From Nephrocerus scutellatus (taxonomy: Eukaryota; Arthropoda; Insecta; Diptera; Pipunculidae): a DNA stretch of 64,000 bases. The stretch spans positions 130,168,277 through 130,232,276 of the forward strand of contig OX352761.1 of the NCBI GenBank assembly GCA_947095585.1. The letters are read 5' to 3'. The position numbers and the translations under genes were made by a program. This document shows positions 35,601 through 50,600 of the stretch, piece by piece (within the stretch, counting starts at the first letter, position 1; each line of letters starts with the position of its first letter). The notes beneath the pieces were generated by a model, which had not been told where the DNA came from, searched no databases, and saw only the letters and a list, made by a program, of their open reading frames with translations.

Positions 35601-38600
35601 TGCATGCTACAAAGAACACTCCCCAACAATTTGTCCACTCACTTTCAAGGAATATAATGACTTAATAAAAATCGGAATTATATACTTTTTCAATTACACG
35701 CACTGTTATATTAGGTATTAGGTACAAAGCATCTATTATGTTGTAACAAATGAACTTTTTTGGTTAATAATATACTCCAGAAAAATTCAACACTTTAACC
35801 AATTCAGAGAAAAAAACAACAGTAGCGTCCAATAGGAAAAGATAAAGTTAATATAAATACTACACTTGTATATGTAGTCGTATATTGGGAAAGCGTACTT
35901 ACTAACGTGCTGAACTGGCAAATTAATCATGTCCCGTATGACGGCGTCGACAACTGTGTCGTTCTCATGGTAGAGTTCCTTTTTAGATATACCCAGTTGG
36001 AAGTGTTCCAAGTTTGATGCATTTTTGCTAAAATAAAAAAGAACACAGAACAGTAAGTTAAAAAAAACATTGCTTTGTTGAACATGGATAGTGGTAGGCG
36101 AACACACCAAAAAGTAGCGCCGACAAAGCAACATTTGAGCGTTTCGTTCGATTGTGGGGCAATAAATGACGATATTGACAACAAGCAAGCAAAGAATAAA
36201 TCGAGAATACTCTGTAATTGTTACCGACTTTGCCAAAATGGAATCTTAATTCGACTCCCACAGCAATCTGTTATAGTTGGAAAAGTGTCACCGACCGCAT
36301 TTCGATTTTACTGCGTCTAAAGAAGACGCAGGAAGATGATTGTACGATATCTTTTTACGAGTAGACAGTACTCGACTAAAGAAATCGTTGTTATGCATGT
36401 GATTTAAGTAATGCAGCAATTTCAAGTGGGATACAACTTTTTTGCGATTTTGCCAACATTGCATCAGATGCTAACAATTTGGTCTTTCCTCCTTGTAGAG
36501 AAGCATAATTTCAGATTTCAAATTCAGTTGTCTTAAGTAACAGACGTTCAGTTTATTGAATCTTTGCCATTAGTGATGCAGAAACCATTTACCATTTGTC
36601 AGATCAGATGGCGAACAAAAAGTTAGGAGATTATGGTTTAATTTTCAAAGTTTCTTTCCAGTGAAACTAAAATCTTATTTTTATTTAACTTAAAATTTTC
36701 AAGTGTCTTACAAAAGAAAAAAGATCAAGGCGGGGCTGTGTCGGGGCGCACGGCCGGTGGTTTGTCGTGAAACGCCTATGTCGCAGCGAGTCGTAATGGA
36801 TGAAAATTAAAACAAGACACTGACTGAGTACTAAAAAATTTTTAATACAAAAGAGACACTGAATGGTACATAATTATTTATTTCGATTATTATTTGACGA
36901 GAATTTTGTTTAACATTGGCCTGTTATATTGGAAATAAGATACTCGTACATAAGGCATAATATTAACATTAATGTATCTGGTGAACGTACAATCTATAGT
37001 GGTATTGATTAATGTTATCGGTTCTATAGGCATGTAATTGAGACCGAATTCATTCTATCCCTCAGTTTGCAGACGTCTTCGACAGATGTGTGGATGCTAT
37101 CGACACTCGATATGTACATTGGTACAGGTAAAAAAAGGTACAGGTACTCGCGGAGTCGGGGTCGTACACTGAGCGTGCCGTGGCAGCTTTGCGACGCTTC
37201 CGAAACAGCTTTGCGGTTTGAGGTTTGGGTAAGGTCAGGGTAATTGAAAATTCACAATTAAAGGTTGCTATAGATATAAAGTTAACAACCATCGATGGCG
37301 GGAATCTAAAAAAATAAGCCTGCAAGACTATTACCTGACTCTCCTTACCAAATAAAATCATGTATTAACCGTTTTATGTAATCTTGCAAACACATCAGCT
37401 CCTTTAGAAATGTTTATTGTAAAACTATCTATTGCAAAATAACCCATAAAATGCAAGAAAAAACGCATATTCCTTGAAAGATATCTATTAATTGATTTAA
37501 GACTTGGTGGTAAAATCTTTTGACTAGCGTCTAGTACCTATTTTCTTATTTTATCTATAAAAAATAAATAGACCTCTTGCAGAATTCTTTTTTGCTGAAG
37601 AATTTGAAGGAGACTTGAAACTAAATTTAAAACAAAATGGAATTTTTCAGCAAGGTAAATAATCTACTGCATGCCATAAAAGAGGTTCCTAATCAAACTT
37701 TTGGCTACAGTTGCAGTTAATTTTAAAGTGAGCATCTCCTAGCTTCCTATTTATGTATTTTATGATTACCGTCGTTGTCGTCCTTCCATCAATACGAGTG
37801 AATATTTCTTTTTTTCAATTTGACAGCTTCATTGTGTTGTACAGCTTTAGTTGCTGCTGGATGCAAAACCTTTCTTGGCGAATAACTCGAGAATTAATGA
37901 TGATGACGACAACGCCCGCAGGCTAATGCAAGTAGATTCTTCTTCCAGATAAATGGCACACCACTCTATACCAAACAAGTGCATTGCATACAGGCTAAAC
38001 AATGAAGTTTCCTAAAGGCCTATGGCCATATAGCATCACAAGAACTAAGGGAAGGGCGAAGGTAATTTATAAAGTGAATGGACTTCCCTTCGCTTTTCAG
38101 ACCTTACGGACGTTATTCATTTCCGAGTGATGTTATAATGCATGTGCGGTTGTAGCTAGTCAATTCCAGGAATGTGTCCCTACCAGTAGGTTCTAACATC
38201 ATTTTAAAGTGTGATGTTTGACACTATAACTATCTATCATTTTGCAGTCCTTCGTTGTATGACAGAGAGAAACAAATTTACTTTGGCCTATTGCCAATCC
38301 TTCAAGAGGACTAAAGCACAGAAAATAAAAAATATGAACAAATGTTGTAGGGATAAAAAGTACGACTGAAGGACAAGCTCTAGCAGAAAAACCTTTTTTT
38401 TTGCCCCAGCCTTAGAATAAACACCAACAAGCAATCGTTTATCAATTCCAAACGAGATAGAGCAAGAATCGATTTCCACAGAATGATGAGTAATTTATGA
38501 AGGAGAACTTCTTTACTTCTTAATGCTGGCAATTATAGAAAATTCACCTGAACGTACAATACAACATCATGTTATATAAATATGAGAAGGATATCCTTTG

Positions 38601-41600
38601 GGACATTAATACCATGCAAGGGTTCTTTAAGATATTGAAAAATTTAATATTTTCTAAAATTATTAACACAAGCAACAGGAGAATAAATAAGGACATCTTC
38701 ATAATTTTCTAATTGCTATTTTAATAGATTTTTTAACTGTTTTTACCTTTCTAGTTTTATTTTATTACTTTGATCATATAATCAGATTAGTTTCATATAA
38801 CACAGATGGAAGTGAAGAAAATTTGATTTATTATCCTTTACTAGAATTATACTCTAATAAATTATTTTAAACAAAAACCCGATTCTTTGATTTTAAATGG
38901 TAAAACAGCCCTATTTTTGGAAAATTTAATTTGAATCACACAAAACGCGGACACTTTATTATTGTGATTAAATGTAAGAACGTGGCAGAAAACGTTCCGT
39001 TAAAGCCAGTAGTTTAAATGATTCCTAATGTCTTAACTATGCAGTTGATTAATTTTTATTAAAATTTTCTCTATTCCAATTTTATCACCAATTATGCGGC
39101 AGATTTTTCGCTGATCCTATATGGGGACTCGTTCGCAAAAATCCGTGCTCTATTCGTCTACCTGATCTTATCCTGCAATTCCATCTAATATACGTGACTC
39201 AATTACAAAGGACTTACTTTTCTTATCTGTTAGAAATTAGGAATTTGTGAAACTGCACACGTAAAAGCTTAGGATGAGCCTAACGCATTAGGGCTGGTTG
39301 TCATGTACATAGGTTATATTGGAATTTGTTACAATTATTCTTTAGTCTCATAATGGTTGTAGATTAAATTTTGATTAGTGGGAAAAAAGAATGTTTTCTT
39401 TTGTTCTAAGTACTCGCATAAAAGTCAAGGAATAAGCTTGCAGAAAACTAAAAACGTTTGATTTTACCTGCAGAGAAGACGTACTCATAAACTTTTTTAG
39501 ATTTTTTTAATAAAATCTTAAACACCGTAATTTTGGTACACTGTTCGCCTATTTGTAATCATCATATAATGTATATTGTATATATTGCTCGTGCAGAGTG
39601 CAGAAAAAGTTCACAACCAACACTCTTTTTACTGAGCTACTAGCTCATTGTATAAAAAAACCAGATGTCTAATAAAAAATTCAGAAAGTTTGTTCGCATC
39701 TGAGTCGAGTGTCATCCGGCTGAAAAATAAGTATCCTGTGGGATGCATAAAAAGTTTGTCGCTGTTCCTAATGCATTTTTTTGTGATTCATATACGGTAA
39801 TACATTCTATGTACATATATAACAGCATAGTTTGAGTAAAAATTATTGTTTCGCAACAATACATATACAGAAGCGCATCCGCTAACAGCAAAATATGAGA
39901 CTAAAAACTGTAACACTATTTATGTATTATGCATTACATTTGTTCTAAAATATGTAGGGATCGTAGTAAAACATTGTTTCATCATTGCACAAAAATAGCA
40001 TCTATTATTATTTGTTTCTGTATCTCTATTTGAGAGCGTAATTAACTTTGTTTTGTTACCATTATGGAAAACCACTTTTTTTGCCTTTTTTTGCCAACAA
40101 AAGGTATCACTGTTGTGAAATCTATATAAATTAAAACTTCATTAGTTTAGAATGCACATTAAGAAGTAACATTAACTCCAATCTTGGAGTTTAGCTGACA
40201 CATAACTGAAGGTACATTAATTTCTTGTCTAATTACTACCCATGCCATTAACATAGCATCATTCAAATGTCATCTACGGAACCTGCAGAAGGTTATATGT
40301 TGAACCCAATTTTCATGACTTTTTCAATTAAATCGGTCGAAATTGCGTTCTATGCTGATCTTGATGTCGTCTCAGTTCTCAGGCCCATAGCCCATAGTCT
40401 CCAAAAAAAGTCAAATGGCAATAAATCACGTGAACGAGCAAGACTGGTCAATTTCTGAAGATAACACGGTCACCTAACTTCGACTTTAATAACTCAATTT
40501 TTGAGTCTGTGTGGCATGTAGCGCCGTCTTGTTGAAACCATATAAGCTCCAAGTCAACCTTTTCTTATTTCAAAATAGTCGGTCAATATGGTCCAGTTGC
40601 TATATTGCATTTCCAGCATCATTGAAGAAGCAGTATGGGCCTGTGACCCCTACAACATTAAATCCTTATAACAGTCATTTTGTGTTGTGACTTGCGCAAA
40701 AGTGACAATTCAGTGTATTACGTTGCCGTTGCCAGAAATGGACTTTATCGCTGAGAATGATTAGGAGCGGAACGCCAAATTTGATAAACAGTATGGATAA
40801 TTTTCAAAAGTTGTTGAAGCGTGTGACATTCCACGATTAAATGGCAAATATAGACGCGTTGAAAAGTCGGAAAAATCGCAGCTAACTTTACGTAAAGACG
40901 GGAATCCCTATTGGAAAAATGTGGCTTTTTTTACGCTTTTTTCAAAATACAAAACTTCCTTTATTACAACGTCTTTAAACTTTCTCGAAAGCCCATTTCA
41001 TACCTATCTGTTTTAAATACATGTGTTTAGCAGAAACGCCTAGTTCTGCAGGTGCTGCAGATTTGTTTTGAGTTGAAACTGAATTGTTCAGCAAAATGGG
41101 AGCAGGAAGGCATACACCTGGTGTGGGTACCTGAAAAATGTATTCTTGTATTCTAAACAGATCGCAATTATGTACCAGACAAAAAAAAACTTAGGACTAA
41201 CCCATATACTCATGCAGAAGTGCAATTGGCTAAAAAGGTAAACCTCAACAAGATAGAATACTCCTGACACACCTAGAGATGAATCGAGTATGTACTACTC
41301 GATACTTTTGTTTGGATACCAAGTACTTTTGGCATCGATACTTTTAGTTGCGATACCAAGTATAATATCGGAAAAAAGTACTTGGGTCGAATGGAAGTTT
41401 CGTATAAAGTTGGTTTATCTTGGATGAAAAAACAGTGTTTCGAAAATAAAAGTTTAAAAAATTTACATCGACTATCGAATTGGCCATCGGTGTCCAAAAA
41501 ACGTTGTACTCCTAATTCAATTACAGAGTTACATAGACTGAAAACTTATTAAAATCTAGGTTCAAAAATAATCACTCTCAATACCACAGTGACTGTGGAA

Positions 41601-44600
41601 AAGCGATTCAGAGACTAAAGAAGCTAGACAAACAAGTTTTCGCTTATGTTGCGGAAACACAAGAAAATTACGATTTCTGGATTTCAGAATTCAGAAGCAG
41701 AGAAATACAAACACTAAAGGTGTGTCTATTTATTTGTTTCCCATGTGTCTAATTTACAATCGAATCCACTAGAAGAGTTGAAATATATGAAGGCAATATT
41801 CTATTTTATACAAATAAGCGAGGATAATGGATGCTTCTTCTAAAGGTTTTTTTTTCAAAGGCGGGAGCAACTAACGGGTGTTTTTTTAAGAGGTTGCCGA
41901 TTTTTTTTTTGAATAAAACACATATAAAATTATGAAATGACCAAAATTTTTTTTTATTTGGTAGATAATTTTTTGGCATTTAACATTTAAACACAATTTC
42001 TGGCATATGGCTACCACGACTATTTTTCACAAATGTCATTCTGGAGGTCCAATTTTCTAGCACTTTTTCAAGCATTTGAGGGCGTATGTCAGCAATGACA
42101 CGTTGAATATTGGTTTCCAAAGCGTCAATCGATTGAGGTTTATCCACATAAACCAATGACTTCACGTATCCCCACAAAAAGTAATCGAGTGGCGTCAAAT
42201 CGCACGAACGCGGAGGCCAATTCACCGGACCATTTCTCGAAATAATGTTGTCGTTGAAAGTTTCTTTCAATAAGTCGATTGTTTCACGTGCTGTATGGCC
42301 AGTGGCACCATCTTGTTGAAACCACATTTCATCCATATCCATATCTTCAAGATTTGACAACAAAAACTCATTTAACATGGTTCTGTATCGATTTCCATTC
42401 ACGGTAACGCGTCGTCCTTCCTCATTTTTAAAGAAATATGGACCGATGATCCCACCAGCCCATAGACCGCACCAAACAGTACATTTATCAGGATGCATTG
42501 GTAATTCTTGAACGGCGTGTGGATTATCTTTGCTCCAAATGCGACAATTTTGTTTGTTGACGTATCCATTTAACAAAAAATGCGCCTCATCACTGAAGAG
42601 AATTTTACGGTAAAAAAATGGATCTTCGTTCAATTGATTTAACGACCAATCACTGAATTCACGGCGCAAACGATGGTCGTGTGGCTTTAATTCTTGCACC
42701 AATTGAATTTTGTATGGCACCAAACCCAAATCTTTACGTAAAATTTTCCATAAAGTCGATGGACAAAGTCCAATTCGCTGAGCACGACGACGAATCGATA
42801 AATTGTCGTTTTCTTCGACACTGGCCTCAACGACAGCAATATTTTCTTCTGTACGAACTCTTCTCATTCTTGTCGGTGGCTTGGCATCCAAAAGAGTGAA
42901 TGTAGACCGAAATTTGGTAATTACGTTCTTTATGGTGGTCTCTGACGGACGATTATGTGCACCATAAAATTCACGAAGTGCTCTATAAACATTTTTAATT
43001 GAACACTGATTTTGAAAATAAATTTCCACGATTTGAAAACGTTGTTCTGGAGTTAACCTATTCATAATGATTTGCCAAACAATACTGAGTAGAAATGCCA
43101 CTTTGAGCTGTCAAAACAACTGTCATAAAATAAAACGACATCTATCGGAAAAACAAACCTCCTAAAAAAACACCCATTATCACCAAGTAGGTATCGACAC
43201 TTTACTTCGATACCACTATCAATTAAAGCTACTCGATACCTATCATCCCTAGCCGCACCCTATCACAGCAACTCTTAAAAATATGCGACTTTGCTTCTTC
43301 TTTTTTGCCAGCGTATCTTTTGCAAGTTTTGTGCTTACAATTCAGTTTCTTCTTGTACTCAGTGAAGAAACTTTCGGAATTGTATACCAACATCACGATA
43401 TGTATTTACCGATTTTGTGCAACTTTTCAAACATGCACAGAATATAATAATAATTTTTACTGTGGTTGCTTTTTACGTAATACCACGTAGGGCTTCTTTC
43501 ACGTAGAAAGATTGAGAAGAGTATATTACTTTAAAAAAAAAGAAATAAACCATCAAGCAGGTGAAAGAAAGTGCCGCGACTTGTAATACTTTCGGGTTAC
43601 GTGCTTTGCCTATTTCAAAATAACCTTACCGTTACACGGCTAAACTTTGAATTACCCAAATAAATGTGAAGGTGAGGGACGCAAGGCATAGGGAATACCC
43701 GAATACTCGTACCGGATAAAGTTTTCGTGCTAAAAGAATTAAAAGAATTAAGTACCATCAATATGCACAAGTACGATATGGTACAAGAGTATAGTTTTGG
43801 TCTTTAAAATAAAAGTATGCAAAAATGTCACAAAAGGTGGCATAATAATTAACATATTTTCATAACGATTGCAGCTCTTGTATGCCTGTTTGTTTTAAAA
43901 CTATGATGTTACTACAAAGACAACAAAAAGAGGATGTAATGAATAAATTTGCGCGTTTTGAACTTTGCTTGTAATTTTTGTATAATTTCTAATAAAAAGA
44001 TCTTATTTGTCTTTTTGTCCTGATAAACTAAGGTCATTCCTTTAGAACATCATCATCATATTTGGCTCTACAACCGGTGTCCGATCATGGCTTCCCGCGA
44101 AAAATCTCTCCGCCGGTCGCGATTTCGAGCGGACGTCATCTATTTTTGCATCCCTACACTCTGGGCGTTCTGGTCTACGCCATCCTTCCAGCGTAGGCTT
44201 GGCCGGCCACGCTGTCGTGTTCCATAAATCCTACCGCAAAGGACTTTCCGAGCAGGATCATCTTCGAGCTAGGTTTCCTGCCCACCGGAGTCTACCGAGC
44301 TTAATTCTCTTCAGGATGTCGACATCGCGGTAACGCTCGAATGCGGCTAAGAGGTCAGAATGCTTTTAGCTAAGCACCTAAGTCTCGGATCCATATGTAA
44401 GTACTGGTATGACTATTGTCTTATATACCTGCAGCTTGGATGTTATGGTTAAGTTCCTGGATTTGAAGAGTCTTGACATGGTATAGTAGGCTTTGTTGGC
44501 TTTAAGGAACCGTGCGCGTATTTCTGGTTTAATGCTGCTATCGACTGCTACAGTTGACTCGAGTTAGTTAAAGGATTGCACTACTTCAAATTCGCACACC

Positions 44601-47600
44601 GCTATTTTAATTGAGGGACCAATGCTGGATCTTCTACTCGCAGACGTGGCCACCATAAACTTTTTTTTGTTCTCATTTATGTGCACTCATTCTAAACAGA
44701 CTGCACATCAGTGCTACAATAGATGTAATTACTGGGCACTGTCTTATAGGAAAGCATGCAGCTAGGCTTGGTGTATTTTCCAATGACTTCTTCAGAAGCT
44801 GCATGGACGAGGAAGAGGAAAAGACCATTCTTCACCTTATCCACACATGCACAGCTCTTTCTCTAAAGCTCTATCTGTGAGCCTTCTTTTACAACGATCT
44901 TAACGGTTTGTCAAGCAAGCAAGACATCAAAAGTCTTCTACGCTTCATTCGAAGCTTCAACTGGTTCAATGAATAGGGCGAGAAATCCTCTCGATCCATG
45001 TGGCATCACAATGGATAATCTTTTGGTCTAAGTGGCTCGGCATCCTGCCAACAGCCAATGCAATCTAACCTAACCTATGGTGCGTGCGTGAGAGACAATT
45101 AGTATTTAGATAATAATATTTGGCGCGCCAGACAGTTCTGATCCAATGCCTAGCTTCTCACAACCATTGGTGTTGTGTATTTTATATTTGTGCACACAAC
45201 TGGAAGGGACCTACAATTTAAAGCCGTATCCAAAAGACGAATTGAGAAGCTTTCTTTGACAGCTATAACTATCAGAAACTATCGAAAGGTGGTACAGTTT
45301 TTAGCTGTTTTTCTGGGATTCGAACTTCGATCCTCCAACTTCCACTAACCACTAGAGCCATAGCACCCCCAAGGGCATGGAAGTTTGACGCAAATAATTT
45401 CAGAAGAGTCACTTTGATGTCTTTTTAAAACTTTTATTTAACTCGACATGAACCTTGGTTATCTTGACGACGTCCTTGAGAGTTGAAATTTATGCGTACC
45501 TCAGTCCCATGGAACGTTTCTGTCGCGTGTGACGCGTGTGAAAGTTTTTTTTAAGTTCTTTGGTGTCCTTTGCTAAGCTTTGTGCACAGCTAAACATTTG
45601 CGACATTTCTGAGCGCACGCGTGAGGCCTGTGTAACGGGTGGCGTGAGACGCATGTGAAGGTTTTTTTTTTAAGTTCTTTGGTGTCCTTTCCTAAGTTGT
45701 ATGTATTGGGGTGTGATCCGGGTGACGTGTGTTTAAGTGGTTTTTTCATCTTTTTTGAAGTTTATTTTATCCAACATTCTTATATATAAATAAAAGATCG
45801 TACCGCAAAAACGAATATTTTTTACATATACTTGTTTGAAGGACTAACATATAACTCAACGCCATAACTACCATTAAAAGAAGAAAAAACAAAAAAAAAA
45901 CAATAATATCTACAGCTAGACATGCCAACTAACAACTAAGGGTTGTGGCTAAATCGGCATAAATTTTCGCGCTCAAGATCTAAAGCGGTAAAAACTATAA
46001 ATCCCACAGTAAAACACTTATGGCATGAGAGTTTGTGTGACAACCAATTTCCACGTCGCTTCGGAACTATTAAGAATGTCATTTAAATTTAAAATTAAAT
46101 CCATAAAAGAATGGTCAAGTGCAGGGACATACATAAACGCTCATACGCACAATGAATACCCATTGTTTGTTGACCTACATGAGCGAACGGGTCTTGTTAG
46201 CTTTACTTCGCCTCTGCGGTTACGATTGTCTGTCAGGTGTAAAATATCGTCATTATGCCGCGCGTTGGAGCAGCATGTCGTACCGGATAAAATAAGACAT
46301 CAACATTAACCTCTGTCAGACTCTGTCTCTTGAATAATGGTACATATTTTCCACATGATACTCGTATCATTACGAGTATGCATACAAAGCTGATGGTCGT
46401 TGTGTGCAAAAAGATTACGTTATCACCTACAGACGATTGCGCGTATTGAAGCATTGACTTCATACAACCTGATTCTTCTGGATTTAAAAATCAATTTCTG
46501 TGCTTCTGTACGTTAAACATCGCCAAATAAAAAAGTTACAGGCTTCAAATGTTTAAAGAATTAAAAAGATTTAATAATGATGTGTTGGAAGTAAACAAAA
46601 ACAAGTTGTACACCTCAATACATCGCAATTTTTATGATCACAATATGGAACTATATTTTTGAAAGTATTGAAAGGATTTAATTCGATCTATTAGATATAG
46701 GCATATAAATAAATATTCAATTCAACTCACCCCGCTTTCATATTCATAATTTCCCCTAGGGTCGGATTTATCGTTTCCTCCTGAAGATGACTATCGACAA
46801 TCACATTTGAATATTTACTACTTTTCGTGTCGCAAAGTATTCGCAGTAAGTCTTCGAATTTATCATGAGGCGATGGTTTTCTTGTAGTCATATTATTGTT
46901 ATGTTCGTTGGACGTACCACTTTGGCTGCCTCCGCTTCCGCCAGCAGCACTACCAACACCGCCATGAGATTGTGACGTGACAGTTGTTGAGGCCTCTTTG
47001 GAACCAGATGAATTGCTAAAAAAAATTACAAAATTAAACACTCTTTCTTTGGCGGAATAAGAACTATTCACAACTAAATGTCACTCTCGAACTATAAACT
47101 CTAAAACTATTTAGACTTTCAGACATTCAGACAGACAGGTGCACAAGAAATCAGCAATTTACTTTAATTGCAGAGAAAGTGGAAATGAAAATATAAGGAA
47201 AATTAAGAAGGAACTCTTTCATTTACGTGTACTAAGCTTTCAAGTTTTGTACTTGTACGATTAAACTTTACAAAAAATCATTCTGTTCGCAGTTTAAGGA
47301 TTAGACACACAGCGCAAACATTGCTTTTTTTAATTTAAAACTTTTCTGGTTTTCTTGTCTTCTTTTAGAGAAAGTTTTGCATTTTTAGCTGAACTGCAGC
47401 ACCTCTGGTAAATTACATAACAGGCTAATGAGCGCAGTAATAGTGTATACATTAAATGGCGATGGGAGTGCGAATGTCAATCGTCGTCTTTACGATAAAT
47501 ATTATTTATTACTAGTTGAGTTCTCTGCGTTGGACAGGTGTTAAAGTTGACACTAATGCGCCCCCTCCCCCTATCAAATTCCTAACCATAACATGAATAG

Positions 47601-50600
47601 TACACGCAAATAAATGAATGAAACATGTAGTACCATGTGATACGCATAAGCAAAATTGCAAAATTGATCGTGTATTCATTGGAAGGATCCTTTGGACAGA
47701 TGAAGCCACTTTTGCGAAGGACGGAGTAACAAATTTACACAACCTTTATCATTGGGCTGATTTCGATCCACATGTTCACAAAGTAACATTTTCGTAAATT
47801 TTTCGGTAATAGTTTTTAAAAAAATTTAAAAAAAAGTACACTGTTTGATCTTAAAGATTTAATTACATTTAAAAAAAATCAACCGTAGCCTTGTACCTAG
47901 AAGCGTTCAAGAGTTACAGGGTGTTAATTGGTGTAATTGATGTAGGGTCCACAGAACTACTATTCGCATTAAAACGCTAAGCACACCACAGGCAGTGAAA
48001 ATAGACCCCCCTGCCAATATGCGTATTTTCTAATAAACCAAGAAATCACCTTTTTAAGTATTTGCAACCTACACTGATATACCCTTTATATAGATTAAGG
48101 AAAGGAACGATATATCGTAGGCAATTAAGGAGAAAACTTTTGGACAGCCTCGGTAAGTTAGGCCTTTGCCAAAGAACGATGACTTATCATACATAAGATG
48201 CATCAACTGATTGCAAACACTGAATACATACCAACCCAAAGAAATCAATCTGAAAGAAATTTTTCATAAAATATAAATATTTCTTTAATTTCTAAATTAT
48301 TTTTCAGTCTTTAAAGGCAAAACATAGGAACATCTCAGAATCGTAACCAATTACCCGGTGATTTAAAAATGTTTGTATACGTATACGAACGTGACACACA
48401 CACATACACGATCATATATGTGTACATTTTTAAGCATTTAAAAATTTGTGATCTTGTTAACTTGGCTAAGGGCACAGTCCAATCGTGATATCTAGATTGG
48501 ACTCCTGTGGAGGAGCACATGAAAACATATCAAAAATTCCCACTTAAATAGCCTACATTTTTAAAGAAGGTCTAATGACTAGAATAGAAATGTTATATGT
48601 ACCTTGAATTGTTATCTATAAAGACCACCTGCAAGACTTTAAATATCGGAATTTCCTGAAATCGCTGTTAATAAATTTGGAGAGAATTGAAAGAATTTTA
48701 AAAACTTCTGATTCAGTTAAAAAGGCATTGGATGATTTGGAATCCAATATCCACGGCTAGTTTTCAATTACAATCAAGACGATCAGCAAGATAGCTTTTA
48801 TATTCAGGTTCTCAGTAGGTGCGAGTGCGTACACAATAATGACAATACGAAAAGTTATAGTAGTAATAGTAATAGTAGCCCTTTTGCAATCAACTCCATC
48901 TTCCATGCGTTTTGGAAATCGGGCTATATCTTATCTCTTTGAAAAAAAACTTGCTATCTCGTATATCCACGGCTAGTTTTCAATAAAAATATAGCAGATT
49001 AGTAAGATAGATTGAAAATAAAATCTTCTCTTCTCAGTGCGAGGCCGTACACAATAATGACAACAGTGCTAAAATGTCAAAAAATTCAGGAAAATCGGGT
49101 TAAGTTGTATTTTAAATTTGTATGAGGCCCCACGACCCCGGGACCCGGCGTCTGAAAATTTTTTACAATAAGTGTTGTCGATCGGAGATAACCACGTGTA
49201 TAAAATTTGAAGAAAGTCGGGTTAATTTTTTAAAAAAATACGTATGTTGCCCCATTACCCAGGGGCCCGGGGGTCTCCAAAATATTTACAAAAATTGTTG
49301 TCCATCGGAGGTACACACGCATGTAGAATTTGAAGCAACTCGGATTAATTTTTAAAAAAAATTGTATGAGACGCTGTGCTAATTTTTAATAAATTATAGT
49401 AAATATTTATGAACATATGTAAATGTTTCACATTTTAAAATGAATTAAACATTGAGGTTCCCGGAAAATCTAATTTTAAATTCGCGATTCCCGGAAACAA
49501 AAAATATCCGGGAAATGATACCCTCTACTGCTGATGATTACGATAATGCAATGTATTGTTCGAAAAATGTGTAACATTCTTGTATTATGAGCGCTCTAAA
49601 ACGTTATGTTCATGTTATGTGATGTTTCAATGAGTATCTTCTTACATGTTCATCTGTGGATCCATAATTAATTGATTATTATCAAGTTTAGTACTTACTT
49701 AAAGAAGCGTACAAAAATAATGTTGTATGTGCATTTTATATTCTAACGTAAATTTTATATTTATATTTTATGTTTACAAAATAAACATTAGTTGTATATT
49801 TTGCGCAGTCATTTTTGTTTAATAACTTCTTAATAAAGAGTGATCCACTATGTTTCTATAGTCTTGTCGACTTTTGAGGATACGGTTGTCATAGTTGCAA
49901 GGACCACAAAGATGACAACCATAGTTTTAATGAAAATTGGTTATATTGGATATACAGTCGGTTGCCATGCGACAGCAGCACATCGTCTTAATAATATTGA
50001 ATAAAGTTTGCCAAAGAGAAGAAGAATTAGTTTGGTATACACTTCTAGTCGAAGAGGAGTTGTTGATTGTCTTCTGGGTTGGCATGGTGCACTAAACTAA
50101 CATTCGAATTTAATATAGTGATGATATGGATGATGACTGAATATAACAATGTGTATAGAAAATTATAAACCATGTGATTAGGAATTAGATTTCTTTTTGT
50201 TTTTATGTATTTAGCCTGACGGTCTGCTTCTGCAAGTTTTGTAACTTTTTTGTAAGCAACTTACATGCAATAAAAGGAACTACTATTTTATAGCTTTCAA
50301 AATGTGGCATTTTTAGAAAATAACAATGCAATTAAGTACACAGTGTACGTGAATGTCGAACAAATAGCCGTGGGAGCTTGAGTCTTTTGTTATAAACTAG
50401 AAATCCCACATTCAATTAAGTGGAATAAATTCATTAGAATTAAGACAAAATGCAAACAATCAATTTATGCAAATTACGGATAATTTATGCAACTGCTATA
50501 AATAAATTTCTTAACATGTCATAAATTGTATGGCTCATCTACTTATTTAAAAAAAACAAAGTGATTTTAACATCAGCCTGAAACGTAAAGGAATAAGCCA

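Larger units (their letters stand above)
41274..43251. mobile_element. hAT-like element hosting a nested mariner
   Basis: The left end is TAGAGATGAATCGAGTA; the reverse complement of the right end is TAGGGATGATAGGTATCGAG. Flanks are GACACACC (41266-41273) and GCCGCACC (43252-43259), an 8-bp duplication with two changes. Subterminal TCGATAC/GATACCAAGTA repeats crowd both ends, as hAT ends do. No clear hAT transposase remains, so this copy is non-autonomous or decayed. Confidence 0.65.

Noticed and set aside
35787..36236. Minus-strand 149-codon frame overlapping FAM20C exon 3
   Set aside because: It is only the read-through of intron plus exon and intron again in exon 3's region; the splice signals define the shorter exon.
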